DNA from: Adiantum capillus-veneris
Lineage: Eukaryota; Streptophyta; Polypodiopsida; Polypodiales; Pteridaceae
Direction of reading: 5' to 3'
Length of the DNA stretch: 64,000 nt
Assembly: GCA_014529385.2 (NCBI GenBank)
Contig: CM043942.1
Span: 34,145,969-34,209,968, forward strand
Below, piece by piece: positions 10,553-21,236 of the stretch. A program made the translations under genes and the position numbers. A model generated the notes under the pieces. The model did no database searches. It was not told the origin of the DNA and was given only the letters and a program-made list of their open reading frames with translations. Positions within the stretch are counted from its first letter, which is position 1, and the number at the start of each line of letters is the position of its first letter.

Positions 10553-11324
10553 TTGATAAGTTTGATGAATTTAAGATCAGGAAGATACATTGTTGGAGAC
10601 CAGAAAGTGGCAGGTGACCAAAGTAGCTTAGTGTCCACCAAAGAGAGTGTAACTCAGGCAAGGCTAGATCCGCTAGCACCGATTATTGAGGAAGGTAGTG
10701 ATATTGACACTTCGTCAGACAAATCTTTCTTCATGATGGTTGGGTAGTCAACAGCAAGGAGGTTTCACCTATGATGGACCTATGCGAAGAGGAAACACCT
10801 CTCAAAATCCTTTGAATGGTTCCAGGCTCACGGTGATCTTCTTAGAGGGAACAAACTCGAGAAGAGCCCTAGTCTATTATGACTATCGAGGCCGCAAGTG
10901 CATTTGTATCGAAGAGAGGCCAGTTTTTCAAAGATTGGAGATAATCCGAGTGTATGATGATGGAGATAGATTCCGAGACGAAAAGGGGAACCACTATTTA
11001 ATAGTTAGTAACCCTGAAGATTACAACAGATATGGAGATAACGTGGCTAAAGGGAAAATGGTTTCAGAAACTCAAGAACCGCCACCAAAAATTGATCGAC
11101 CCGGAGCTATTTTTATGTATGATAAGAAAACAACCAGGGTTCCAACTTATAACGAGAATGTGGAAATCTACAAACATGAAAGCGAGGGTATAGTCTCTTA
11201 CTTTTACAGCAAAGAACCATACATAAATGAATTAAGCAAAGACAAGGTTCTTTACTTATTCTCTTATGAAACTGCTACGGGGAAGGGCATAGTTTTTTTT
11301 TATAGATACGGGCGAGAATACTAA
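10553..11324 (+). pseudogene. N-terminal ORF with Tyr-Asp-Gly repeats (element B)
   Basis: Two overlapping frames (10553-10747 and 10740-11324) form one region with a frameshift near 10740. The second frame is rich in Tyr, Asp and Gly and holds several short imperfect repeats of the form Y-x-D-x-x-G, for example VYYDYRGRK, RVYDDGDRFRDEKGNHY and FYRYGREY. The piece around ERPVFQRLEIIRV aligns with QPVFERPTYQLIEVR of element E (about 59300, minus strand). I do not recognise a named domain. It precedes gag, so it may be an extra N-terminal Gag domain or a separate ORF1. Confidence 0.55.
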
Positions 11325-11390
11325 TGTATTCTCCTAGAGGAAGTAGAGAGAGCAACAGATCCAGGAGCATTAGCATATGCCCCTGAGGAA

Positions 11391-11777
11391 GTGCCAAGAG
11401 TCGCCCACACCCCAAGCAAGTCAACGAATCCTTTTTCAGATGAGTATGACACTACCTCACATTCCACCCGACCGCAAGCATTCAACAACCAAGACCAACC
11501 AGCAAACCAGCCATCATTGCAGGCATGGCTTCGACAAAGTGCAACAATGGAACCAGACCAAAACCGAGATGGTTATCAAGCCGCACGAGGGCTCAGGGAT
11601 TTGCAAGAACCACCACTCTATTCAAGGTATCAAGCAGAGAGTAAGCCAAAGACACAAGGGTCGACAGAGCCTGGAGGACCACCCATAGAACGAGTTCGCA
11701 GAGAAGAACCACCTCCAGCGAGAACCGTTAGAAATTATGGCTTAGGAGCACCATTGGGAGAGGAACCAGCCTATTAG
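11391..11777 (+). pseudogene. Pro/Gln/Arg-rich linker upstream of gag (element B)
   Basis: A 128-codon low-complexity frame rich in Pro, Gln, Arg, Ser and Glu lies between the Tyr-Asp-Gly region and the gag core, ending shortly before the conserved gag start. No domain is recognised; it looks like a disordered linker of a Gag polyprotein. Confidence 0.4.
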
Positions 11778-11861
11778 AGAAGGCCTGAGGAGGTGTATCG
11801 ACTGGGACGGTGTGATCCAATGATGAGGTTTGTAGACCATCGTTGAATTAGACCTTCTCAA

Positions 11862-12599
11862 GTGAAAAAATGGGTAAACAAGAAATACACAGGAAGCAGA
11901 GACCCAAGAGATCATGTAGCAGCCTTTGTGCGTGTAATTAGAGTCGAAGAGGTGTTAGATTTTCCCACCCAATTTGCAGGGTTTGGACTAACCCTAGAGG
12001 ATGGTGCTGCCACTCGGTTTGACTCTGTAGAGCGTAGAGACTTTGAGTCGATGGAGGAAGTGTTTGACGAGTTTATTGAGGAATTCTCTTAAAGGGAAAT
12101 AGCTCATAATACCGTCTCACAAATCCATAAATTCAAACAGAAAGATGGAGAATCTGTACGAAAGGCAGCTCTAAGACTAAAAAGATATGTTAAGTTCTGT
12201 CCTATTGAAGAACTGCCAACTCAGTCCAGACTTATGTTGATATTCATCCAAGGACTAAGGAATGCAGATCTCCAGAAAGACTTACATATGAAAAGGAGCA
12301 CGACGTTGAATGAGTTGACCAAGGAGGCTATGTACCTTGTGGACAATTGTGCGGTCTACAAAGAAGGGGAGTTCAAGGACCTTGATGACGATTCGTCTTC
12401 ACAGCAAAGTGGAAGCAAGTCTTCCAAGATAGCACCGAAAGGAGAAGTAGCGGTAAACCAAGAGCATCTTGTAGATGAAGTGCTAAAAAGATCAACTTGT
12501 ACACCAAACCCCAGGCTAAACAGCCCAGGTGGTGTGCTATTGAACAAAAATGGACAAACCATGGGACCGAGGAATGTTATTATAACAAGGGATATGTGA
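11862..12599 (+). pseudogene. gag capsid core (element B)
   Basis: Frames 11862-12092 and 12093-12599 are one gag region broken by a TAA at 12090-12092. They show the usual retrotransposon Gag pattern: a DPRDHVAAF stretch, FESMEEVFDEFIEEF, then a Q-K-x-G-E-S-V block, a P-T-Q-S-R-L stretch, F-I-Q-G-L-R-N and a hydrophobic helix TLNELTKEAMYLV. Gag would form the virus-like particle in the cytoplasm. The frame shifts again near 12500, where the Pro-rich ORF 12497-12934 takes over. Confidence 0.65.
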
Positions 12600-13190
12600 G
12601 AGAGAGACCTTACGCTCCCCAAGCTCCAGTAGCTTCCCCTCAAGTTCCACCGATGCCTAGATATCAAGCAGGCAACTTACCAGGACCTGTAGGTGTAGAA
12701 AGACCACAACCGGTGTTGGGGCAACAACCACCCCTACTAGGATTACGACCAGTTGGTATAAGATACACACCAACAGTAACTGAATCAGAGGAAAAGGCTT
12801 TGGTGCCTATGCATGCGTATTATGAAGATCCCAATGGATATGCGGCAAACCCTGTCTATTATCCACCGGAAGAACCCTCGACGCCAGAACCATGGAGCAT
12901 GATAGGGAATCAAGGACCACCAACTGCTGCATAGGACACAGGAGAAGGAAGATATAACCGAGATGAACGAACACTGATTCATAGCCAATGGAGGCATGGG
13001 CGGACAGAGACATGCTTACCAACAAAGAGGGGCTCAAAGAGCACCTCAACAAACCAAGGGACCCTGTTATTAAAAGTGTGGTGGAGACCATTGGCTGAGA
13101 AACTGTCCTCATGATGAAATCATTAGAGTCAATGCGTATTGCCCATAATGTGGAATTACTCATTTGATTCCCGATTTCCCTAAAAACCGG
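12497..13190 (+). pseudogene. gag Pro-rich region and two decayed zinc knuckles (element B)
   Basis: The frame 12497-12934 is rich in Pro, Gln and Tyr. At 13066-13175 two zinc knuckles can be read in one frame despite stops. The first contains KCGGDHWLRNCPHD with a TAA inside its CX2C. The second reads YCP-stop-CGITH with Phe in place of the last Cys. The Cys-to-His gap is three residues in both rather than the usual four. Knuckles of this kind bind the element RNA in Gag. The stops show that this copy is dead. Confidence 0.55.
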
Positions 13191-13617
13191 AACAAAGGAG
13201 AAAAAACCACCTGGAACATGTTAGAAACCGTACCTTCCAATGGAGGATCGAAAAATGAAACAATCATACCTACTCAAGCAATAACACGGGCCCAAGCCCA
13301 AAGAAGGACGAACGAACCCATAGTTGAAGAACCAAAAACTGATGCCCAAAGTTCAGAAACGAAAAATTAGAGAAGCACTTGGAAATCTAGAAAGGCGCGT
13401 AGGAAGGCCAGGAAGGAACGAGAGCAAACAACCCTATCCGAGGAGTTGAAACATACAAAGAACAGATTGGAGCGGTTAGAGGATCTAGCTAGCTTAAGCT
13501 CACACACCACAACAGTCATAGCACCCAAGGAAATAGTAGAGCCCAAAAGTGCAGGATCAGGAGGATCTGTACTTGCAGACAAGGTAAACGAGCAGTTGGA
13601 TGCACTTCTAAAAGCTT
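13191..13617 (+). pseudogene. Charged spacer between knuckles and protease (element B)
   Basis: Short frames at 13164-13370 and 13446-13658 are Lys/Glu/Thr-rich; one contains a coiled-coil-like KHTKNRLERLEDLASL. No named domain is seen. The position between the knuckles and the protease fits the gag-pro spacer of a large gypsy element. Confidence 0.4.
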
Positions 13618-14963
13618 ATGAAGCTCGAATTAAAAATAACCAAACCCACGATGTGTAAAAAGATGATCGAGACGACTCAATCATTGATGGAAGACCCGTT
13701 GGGTAAACCGGCAAATTGTCATGAAGCACCAGCTCCAACCCCTATCCAACCAACATTAGAGAAACATGAGGAAACAAAGGAAAGACTCACTATTGACTAT
13801 GAGTCTAGTGGAGAGCCTATCATAGTGCCAAATACCACCGATGGGGCAAGTGACGGGTTCCAGCCTAAAATATTGGCAGAAATGGGTAAGGACTGTAAAG
13901 GTCTAGATGATCTCTGGAAGCAAATCCGTGAGGCCAACGAGGCTAATAGGATGAGTAACCACCTAAATAGCGCGAGAAAAGAAAATAATGTGATCTTACC
14001 TCCTATTGTAGAATTTGAGGCAACGTCGCAAATGAACTTTGAGATACATTCACAAGGGGGAGATCAAGGATCAATTAGTTCGGGGCACAGCCAACCAGAC
14101 TCTTTGAGAACTTTACCCTCTTACCTAGGAGAGTACGAAGCTAAGTCGGAAGTGAGAGCAATCCCATCTCAAAGACTTTCTTCTAACAAGGTGATGGATT
14201 CTCAAGGATTGATTGAGTTGTTATCCACTCCGGTGGCATGCACAATCACGTTAGCAGAACTCCTAAGGTTAAGGCCAAACATGTGGACCACATTAGGAAA
14301 ATTCTTAGAAAAATTTGGAGTGAAAGACCCCACCTTGAAGCTACAAGAAGGAATCAGAGAGTTGGATAGACCTCAACTAAACACTAGGCCAGTACCATTG
14401 AATAAGGTTGGAGAATATTGCGAGGGAGAAGACGGAAACACTACGCTACCAGTAGAATTCCAAGGAGTATTTTCCAAAGCTATTCTTGACAAATGAGCGG
14501 GAGTTGCTATCGCCACCAAAGAAATCTAGAAAAAATGGGAAAAACCAGCTTTGAGAGCTACCAGAATGAAACTGCAATTGGCAGATGGGTTCATGGAGAA
14601 GCCGTTGGGACTCCTAGAAAAAGTGATTGTCACTTCGTGCGGAATCGAGTATAAGCATACATTTGCAATAGTCGATTTCGACAAAAAGAACAATTATGAC
14701 ATAATCTTGGGACGACCATTCATGTGACAATTGAAGATGGTCCAAGATTGGGGTTATCACCACATATACCTCAGACATGGCGAAACGACAACTAAAATAC
14801 ACCTGAAAGACCATAGTTACAAGGATGTGAACCAAACACCAGTGGAAGAGTTTGATTCGGCTACAATAGCAGGATCAAAACTACCAGCATGGTTAGGGAA
14901 ACCAAAAGAGCTATGGATGTGCGGAGCTTCACATTGTGAAAGCTTAAGAAGAGAGGAATGCAT
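13618..14963 (+). pseudogene. Pre-protease region and aspartic protease (element B)
   Basis: The frame 13618-14496 holds TLAELLRLRPNMWTTL, equivalent to the pre-protease block of elements A and C. It then reads PVEFQGVFSKAILD and stops with TGA at 14494-14496, at the expected D-S-G-A active site. The protease continues in the same frame: CGIEYKHTFAIVDFD, then DIILGRPFM with a TGA at 14725-14727, then a D-W-G-Y-H stretch. The protease would cut the Gag-Pol polyprotein. The frame is interrupted at 14963 by element C and resumes at 22072: without the insertion the codons ...EEC and VLERAIKDK... join in frame. Confidence 0.7.
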
Positions 14964-15835
14964 TGTTGGGAAACAAGCAAACTGAAACACCTCTATAGTG
15001 ATGTCACCCAAGAGCGTTGAAAGAGAACTACAAGACATCAAAATCTTTTCAAAATCCCTTTGAAACACCACAAGCCCAATAGGAGTAGACCCTTGGGAGT
15101 TTACTAGCCGTCGCCCACCCAAGAGACTATGTCACATAGGAGCAAAACCCTGTCAAAGCATATATTTACAGCACACGCCGACCAATGCATATGAATACAA
15201 GAGCCTCTCCTTTAAAAATTAAACATCACAAACCCACAAATTCAATATCAATTCCACAATTCATACATACATGCCCTCCAATTCTGTCAGCACACAATTT
15301 GCCACTATGCTTCCATAGCCATAACCCTGCAGAGAACTAGTCGTAACCTGATGAGCACAACTCCAATTGGGGCACTTTAAAGCTTGAGAGAAATCTTGAA
15401 AAATGATTGGCGAGAAAGTTGAAGATGACCAAATTTGATTCCATACGCCACCATGAGCAAAATTGACACGAACAGAAATCTGTCCCAGCACGACTACACG
15501 TAGAGAAGGCTAGTCGGGGCAAAAACATGCATCCAAAAGCATCAAGAAGCCACAACGAGCTAAAACCTGAAAATTTCTGATGTTTGGCTGAACGTTTTTC
15601 AATTTGTACATGAGTTTAAGTTAAATACAAGGCTCACTTCAAAAAACTCACTCACGGGCAGTTATAGTAGCCCGGCAGCTGTCACTAGACTAGCGACTTG
15701 CAGTGCATGTACATGTGCTTGCTAAAGCAAGCTAAAAAACCCACAAAAAGAAAGCCCACACGCCCTTTTGACATCGTTTGTCATGTCCGTATGTACAAAT
15801 TTACAAAAAACGGGGTGTCAGAAATGCGCCCAACA
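14964..15835 (-). repeat. 3' LTR of element C (872 bp)
   Basis: It is bounded by TGTTGGGAAAC and GCGCCCAACA and matches 21237-22071. It is 37 bp longer, mainly through a short segment around 15240-15270 that is absent from the other copy. The polypurine tract lies at its right edge (minus-strand upstream side). Confidence 0.92.
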
Positions 15836-15857
15836 TAGTTTGCCACACCCCAGCCTG
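15836..15857 (-). other. Polypurine tract region of element C
   Basis: Read on the minus strand, AGGCTGGGGTGTGGCAAACTA runs directly into the LTR start TGTTGGG. The purine core GGGGTG, at the junction of the internal region and the 3' LTR, is where plus-strand synthesis would be primed. Confidence 0.6.
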
Positions 15858-15862
15858 CTAGA

Positions 15863-16774
15863 TCATTCATGATCAGCAGCACAAAAGAGATCATGTAAAC
15901 CACATGAGGGAGTCTTCACTTCATCTTCATCATTAACCACATGATCAAAAAATTCTTCAAAAGAAGGCTCATTCTCAATCACAGTCATCAACCTTGCAAT
16001 ATATTTCTTCAACCCGTAGCCATTCACACGTGCTTTATGTGGGGTACCATCCAAGTCAGCAAGCTGATATGTGCCATTTGGAAACCTGTTTAAGATCAAG
16101 AAAGGGCCTTGTAACTTGATTTGAAATTTCTTTTGAAAAGTGCTATCAAGCTTACTATTGTAACGAAGCACCATGTCACCCTTCTTGATGTCCTTGTTCT
16201 TTACCTTCTCATTTGCCTTTGCTTGATTCGTCTTCAAGACCTGCTCATAATGCTCAAAAGCTAACACCCTATCCAATTGTACACATTGCAAATGTAAAAG
16301 TCTTTCCTTGAATGCATCCTTGGGCTCTTCTTCAAGATTTAGCATCATCTTCAAGGCTCGTATCTCCACCTCAATAGGAAGTAAAGCCTCTTTGCCAAAA
16401 ACTAGATGGAAAGGAGAAAAAGCAGTACCTGATTTGATGGTAGTCCTATAAGCCCATAGAGCACAAGGTAGCTCTAAATCCCAAGTCTTCGCATTTTTTC
16501 TTGTCATATTTGTAATAATCCTTATGAGCTCTCCATTAAACCTTTCATTCATGCCATTGCATTGGGGATAATATGGAGTAGTAAACCTGCGATGCACATG
16601 AAGCTTTTCACATATATAATCCACCAACTCTCCCCTTAAACTTGGACCCTTGTCAGAAAGTAACTCCAATGGCATGCCAAATTTGTAGCAAATATCTTCA
16701 TATATAAATAAGGAAACATCTTTACTCGTGATGTGCTTAACAGCTTTGGCTTCGGCCCATTGGCTTCGGCCCAC
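15863..16774 (-). pseudogene. Integrase core and C-terminal region (element C)
   Basis: This 303-codon frame holds the second half of the integrase: the catalytic Asp in LLSDKGPSLRG, the catalytic Glu in YYPQCNGMNERFNG, then the W-A-Y-R-T and FGKEALLPIE blocks. A C-terminal Lys-rich segment follows, with KKGDMVLRYN and LQGPFLILNRFPNGTYQLADLDG, the usual GPF/Y module. No chromodomain is seen, as expected for the Tat lineage. Its N-terminal join to the previous frame is broken by a 14-bp tandem duplication at 16748-16775. Confidence 0.85.
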
Positions 16775-17442
16775 CTGGATAGATAGTCAACAACACCAAG
16801 TATGTAACATTTTCCTCTAGCTGTCATAGGTAGAGGATCTATTGCATCAATACCCCACTTCTCAAACAAATCATAAGCCACAATGGTGCCTCTAATTTTT
16901 TATTTGAGAACCCTATTTGCCATGCTTTGACACTCTTTACAAGACTTGCACCAATGATGAACATCACGTTGAACACTTGGCCACACATAACCCTCTTGCA
17001 AGACTTTATGCAAAGTGATCTTTGAAGCAAAGTGACCACCACAAGAACCCTCATGATTCTCCTCTAAAATTTTGTAAATTTCCTCTTTCCAAGGCACTTT
17101 TCTCATCACAAGATCAGCCCCCTTCATATACAAGGCATCACCAAGTAGCACATACCTTTTGGCACGACGTAGGAAGGCGTAGTTTTTTGGCTTCTCCAAC
17201 CCTGATGGAAGCATACCTGTTTGTAGAAACTCTTCCTCCCTCTCTAAAGATTCCCTTCCCAAATAGAGAGGAGAATCAGCCCTTATCACATACAATTGCC
17301 CAATTGAAGCTTGCGCTGCACCATGTGCTTCTTCATTTTGAGACCTATCCACATGCCTTAAACTCCATGCTTCAAAATGCTTAAGCAGATTCTTCACTTG
17401 AAAACACATATTTTTCAGCCTTGGATTCTTACTTTGCCACAC
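16636..17442 (-). pseudogene. Archaeal-type RNase H end, integrase zinc finger and core start (element C)
   Basis: The minus-strand frame starts with the last motif of the second RNase H (RHVDRSQNEEAHGAA). A linker follows, then the integrase HHCC zinc-binding domain (HEGSCGGHFASKITL ... CKSCKEC) and the first catalytic Asp in KWGIDAIDPLP. A stop at 16900-16902 interrupts it in frame just after the zinc finger. Integrase would insert the cDNA into chromosomal DNA. The frame differs from the upstream RT frame by one base near 17430 (frameshift). Confidence 0.82.
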
Positions 17443-19322
17443 CCATGTACTTGCTTAACCACCAAAAGAGAATCACCTCTTACCCTCACACGACGGATGC
17501 CAAGCTCAAGGCAAAGGTTGAGACCTTTCTCCAAAGTAGCATACTCAGCTTCATTGTTGGTTTGTGCGGTAAGCTTCAAAATCCTTTTAGTTACCAAAGC
17601 ACCTTGAGGATCATAAACTAACACACCTCCTGAAGCTTCACCATGCGCTTTTCTGTAAGAGCCATCAAAAAACAATAGATAGGCATTGTCTATGTCAGGA
17701 GCTTCCATGTGTTGCTTCTTCACTGCATTCTCCTTAAGAAGAAGAGGGATTTCCTTATAGGTAAGAAAATCAACCAATGTAGCCCTTGTACTCTCCTCAA
17801 CAAGAAAAGAGAATTGGAATTCCTGTAGCTCCACAATCCACTTCATGAGCCTAGGGCTATTCACCAATTGAGGTAGAAGAGTGTAGCTAGTGAGGAATGT
17901 GAATGGTTTAGGGAGAAGGTAGTGCCTAAACCTTCTACATGCATAAATCACGCTTACCATAATGAGCTCCACCTTAGTATAGCCTCTTTCCACCTCTAGA
18001 TTCACCCTGCTAGCACAATAGATAGGCTTCATGTAGTGAGAATTGTTACCTCGTTGAAGAAGCATAGCTCCAATAGCATCCTCACCTACTGATGGATTCA
18101 CATAAAACTCCTTATCCCAATTAGGAGCTTGCATAGCAGGAAGAGAACCAAGAACCTCTTTGATACCTTGAAAACCCTCTTCACATTCATTTGTCCATTG
18201 TAGAGGATCCAACCTTGCTACTTGTTGTAGAGGATAAAGAAGTTGAGAGGACAAAGGAATGAACCTTGCCATATACTTCACCTTTTGAATAAAAGTAGAA
18301 AGTTGATTTGTAGCTTTAGGTGATGGGAGGAGCACCAAAGACTTCACTTTGTCAGGATCCGCTTGAATCCCATTCTCTGAGATCATATGCCCCAAAAACT
18401 TCACTCTTGGTTGAGCAAGATGACACTTCTTTGGGTTGAGTTGATCTCCACTTTCATCATATTGCTTCAATTCCATCCCAAGCTTTGCACAATGATCCTT
18501 TCTAGAGCTATAAACACAAAATTCATCAATAAGATCCTTCACAAACTTGCCAAGAAAGGGAGAGAACACTTTGTTGACGCGCTTTTGATACCACGCACAG
18601 CCATTCATAAGACCAAAAGGAAGCACACAACAACAAAATCATCCCCATGGCATGATAAATGTGGTCTTATTTAGATCTTCCAAAGCCAAGGTGAGCTGAA
18701 AATATCCAGAGAATCCATCACATACGCTATATCTCTCATGCCCTGCAATAGAATCAAGTATGTCATCTATGAAAGGAAGAGGGTATGGATCCCTCTTCAT
18801 GGCTGCGTTTAGAGGCTTAAAATCAACACATATCCTCCACTTTCCATCCTTCTTGGGTGTGACAACAACAGGACTCACCCATTCTACAGTGTTCACAGGA
18901 CATATGAAACCTGCTTCAAGAAGCTTGTCTACCTCTTCCTTTAAAGCATTAAGTTGTACCTGTCCCATTCTCCTTAGCTTTTGGCGTACGGGCTGAGCTC
19001 CTTCCTTGATTGGAATGTGGATTTCCTCTCCCTTAAAGCCTCTAATTTCCTCATAAGAAGTGATAAATAAATGGGGAAATTGTTGTATTATATGTAGGTA
19101 CTCACCCTTCTCATGACTAGTCAAGTCGGGAGACAGCATATCTTGTATCAGCTCCTGCTTGACATTAGGTTGAACTTTGGGTTGCATCAGCTCTTCAATT
19201 TTCTCATAAGAACCAGAGATATCCTCATTCTCCATAAGGCCAAGAAATCTTCGTTTCTCATCATGCTCTTCTTCAAGAAACAAGGAGGAAACATCTAGAT
19301 CACTATCGCTGCTATCTTCCAC
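17415..19322 (-). pseudogene. Reverse transcriptase, degenerate RNase H and archaeal-type RNase H (element C)
   Basis: One frame with a TGA at 18639-18641. RT blocks are clear: EWVSPVVVTPKKDGKWRICVDF, YSVCDGFSGYFQL, LPFGLMNG and KFLGHMISENGIQ. The catalytic YxDD box reads LIDEFCVYS, so the second Asp is Glu. The first RNase H lacks its usual Asp residues (YVNPSVGEDAIGA for x-x-D-A-S; TSYTLLPQLVN for T-D-H). A second RNase H follows with intact motifs: FFDGSYRK, NNEAEYATL and RGDSLLVVKQVHG. This arrangement is that of plant Tat elements that gained an archaeal-type RNase H. Confidence 0.88.
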
Positions 19323-19364
19323 TTCACTGCCATCATCCCCATTGTCTTCTTCTTCACTTGAGTA

Positions 19365-20093
19365 CTATTCTTCATCACTTTTCTCATCAAAATCAGCATC
19401 CAAAGAATTCTTGCTAGCGGTGTCAAACCTCTTCTTATCATCCCTTCTATTGTAGAGAGTGATGGTACCATGTCCCCAATCCTGTATAGCTTTGGTTGCC
19501 TGTAACCATGGTCTTCCAAGGATGAGAGGAAAAGCACCAATACCCACAGGCATAACATGGAAATTTACCAGCACTTTAACATCAAATACATCCACCTCCA
19601 AGTCCTTTAAAACTCCCAAGCACCTTACCCTTGATTGGTTGGCAAGCTTTATGCGAAAACCTGAATTCTTCACCATGTTGAGTCCCAACTTCGATACACA
19701 AGCTTGAGTCATAACACATACCTGTGCACCTCCATCAATATAAGCCTCTCCAATGCACTTCCTCTTATGCCATGCATCCATACTAGGTCATATATCAGGT
19801 AGCTCATTCAAAGATAGGACTCTCACTAACCCCCTTGTTGGCTCCTTCTTCATGGGGTTGACTACGTGCTTCCATTGCCTCTTTAACTTGGGACACATCT
19901 CCATGAGTTGCCCAAAGGTAACATCAGCCTTTCTACCCACCAAATCAGCCCTTAAACTATAATTTGGTTTCCCTTCTCCCAAAGGAAAGTCGGATGCATT
20001 GTAATGTTTCCTGGGCTTTCTCTTCTTCTTCTCTTTACCTGTACCTGTTTCAACATGTTTCCCTCTTTTATGGCTGGGACTTGCATCACTCAT
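19365..20093 (-). pseudogene. Pre-protease region and aspartic protease (element C)
   Basis: Frames 19788-20093 and 19365-19781 are one reading frame with a TGA at 19788-19790 (fits CGA to TGA). The first half has the pre-protease block VTFGQLMEMCPKLKRQW. The second half is a retropepsin: AYIDGGAQVCVMTQACVSKLGL with an Asp-Gly-Gly active site, then PLILGRPWLQATKAIQDWG. An acidic linker with one more stop (19365-19367) leads into RT. The protease would process Gag-Pol in the particle. Confidence 0.82.
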
Positions 20094-21172
20094 GTCATGA
20101 TCTCTTTAACCCTCTTACCTACAGGCATGACCATAGCCCCCAAATCATCCTCTTTCTTCTCCAAACGGATTATGCTTACCACTTTTGTTTTGCCCTTCTC
20201 TTCTACTGTCAATACACTTGGTCCTGCTTCTCCTTTAATCTCAATACCATAATCTTGAGCTCGAGAAGGAATTTGTGGAGGAAGAGGAAACATGTTGCCA
20301 CCCATTCTCTTTCGCTTGTCACATTGAGGGATTTTATGACCCCATTCACCACAATTGTAGCATTGAAACATATCCCCTCTTCCAGCCATGCCTCTTCCTC
20401 TACCACCTGTATAACCCTCATTGCTTCCATAACCACGTCCATATCCATAACTTTGACCTCTTCCAACTCCCATCATATGCACACTAAGATTCTTCATAAG
20501 ACCTATAACCTCTTGCATCTCCTTGCGAAAGGCATTCACGTCATGAGAATCTTGTTGATCATAACCTGGCTCCCTGATGAGGACCCTTGGTTGCTCTACC
20601 GCTTTCACTTCAAGCTTTGGCTCGACATTGATTCCAAGTTGATGAAGATGCTCTGCTTTCCACTCTTTATTCTTTGCAATTTCAACTGCCTCCTCAAAGG
20701 TCCTTGGCTGCTTAAGCTCTACCTTCAAGCGTAGGTTACTCCTCAAGCTTGCAAGAAACCTGTCCTTCTTCAACATGGCTGGGGGAATTTCAGCCCCCAA
20801 AGATGTACACCACTTTTCCCATAACTCATTGAATGCCTTGACAAAGTCTTCTATGGTTTGGCCTTCATCTTGTACTAAGCCTTGAATAGACTGCCATACC
20901 TTTTGTGGGTCTTCCACCTATTGAAAGTCTGTAAGAAAAGCATGCCTTACCATTTCATAAGTCATAACTTGAGGAGGTTGGGCTGATCGTAGCTCCTTTT
21001 CGTAGCCTTCCAACCATTCCCTAGCATCTCCCTTCAAACAGAAGTAGAAGATTCGTAGCACCAACGCTGGGTCTTGCTTGTCAGCAAGAAGGCAAGCAAA
21101 CTCCATTCTCTCAATGAAAGCTTTGGAACTTTCATTTGATTTCCCACTAAACTCCGGAAAATTAAACGCCAT
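20090..21172 (-). pseudogene. gag polyprotein (element C)
   Basis: The likely start is the ATG at 21172 (MAFNFPEFSG), 64 bp inside the LTR; the longer open frame reaching 21253 would read through the primer site. The capsid region has GDAREWLEGYEKEL and VRHAFLTDFQ, then a TAG at 20918-20920, then VWQSIQGLVQDEGQTIEDFVKAF and a helix-rich part. A Gly/Arg/Tyr-rich segment precedes a CX2CX4HX4C knuckle (CYNCGEWGHKIPQC). It ends at 20090 with an ATGA overlap to the next frame, consistent with a frameshift between gag and pro. Confidence 0.85.
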
Positions 21173-21216
21173 GTCTTCAAAACTTGTAAACGGAAGGTAA
21201 CTTGAAGCGATTCCTT

Positions 21217-21230
21217 GGTGGCGGGCACCA
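21217..21230 (-). other. Primer binding site of element C
   Basis: On the minus strand, TGGTGCCCGCCACC lies six bases inside the 5' LTR. It begins with TGG, as needed to pair with a tRNA CCA end. Element A has a similar TGGTGCCC at 4113. Confidence 0.7.
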
Positions 21231-21236
21231 AAACAC

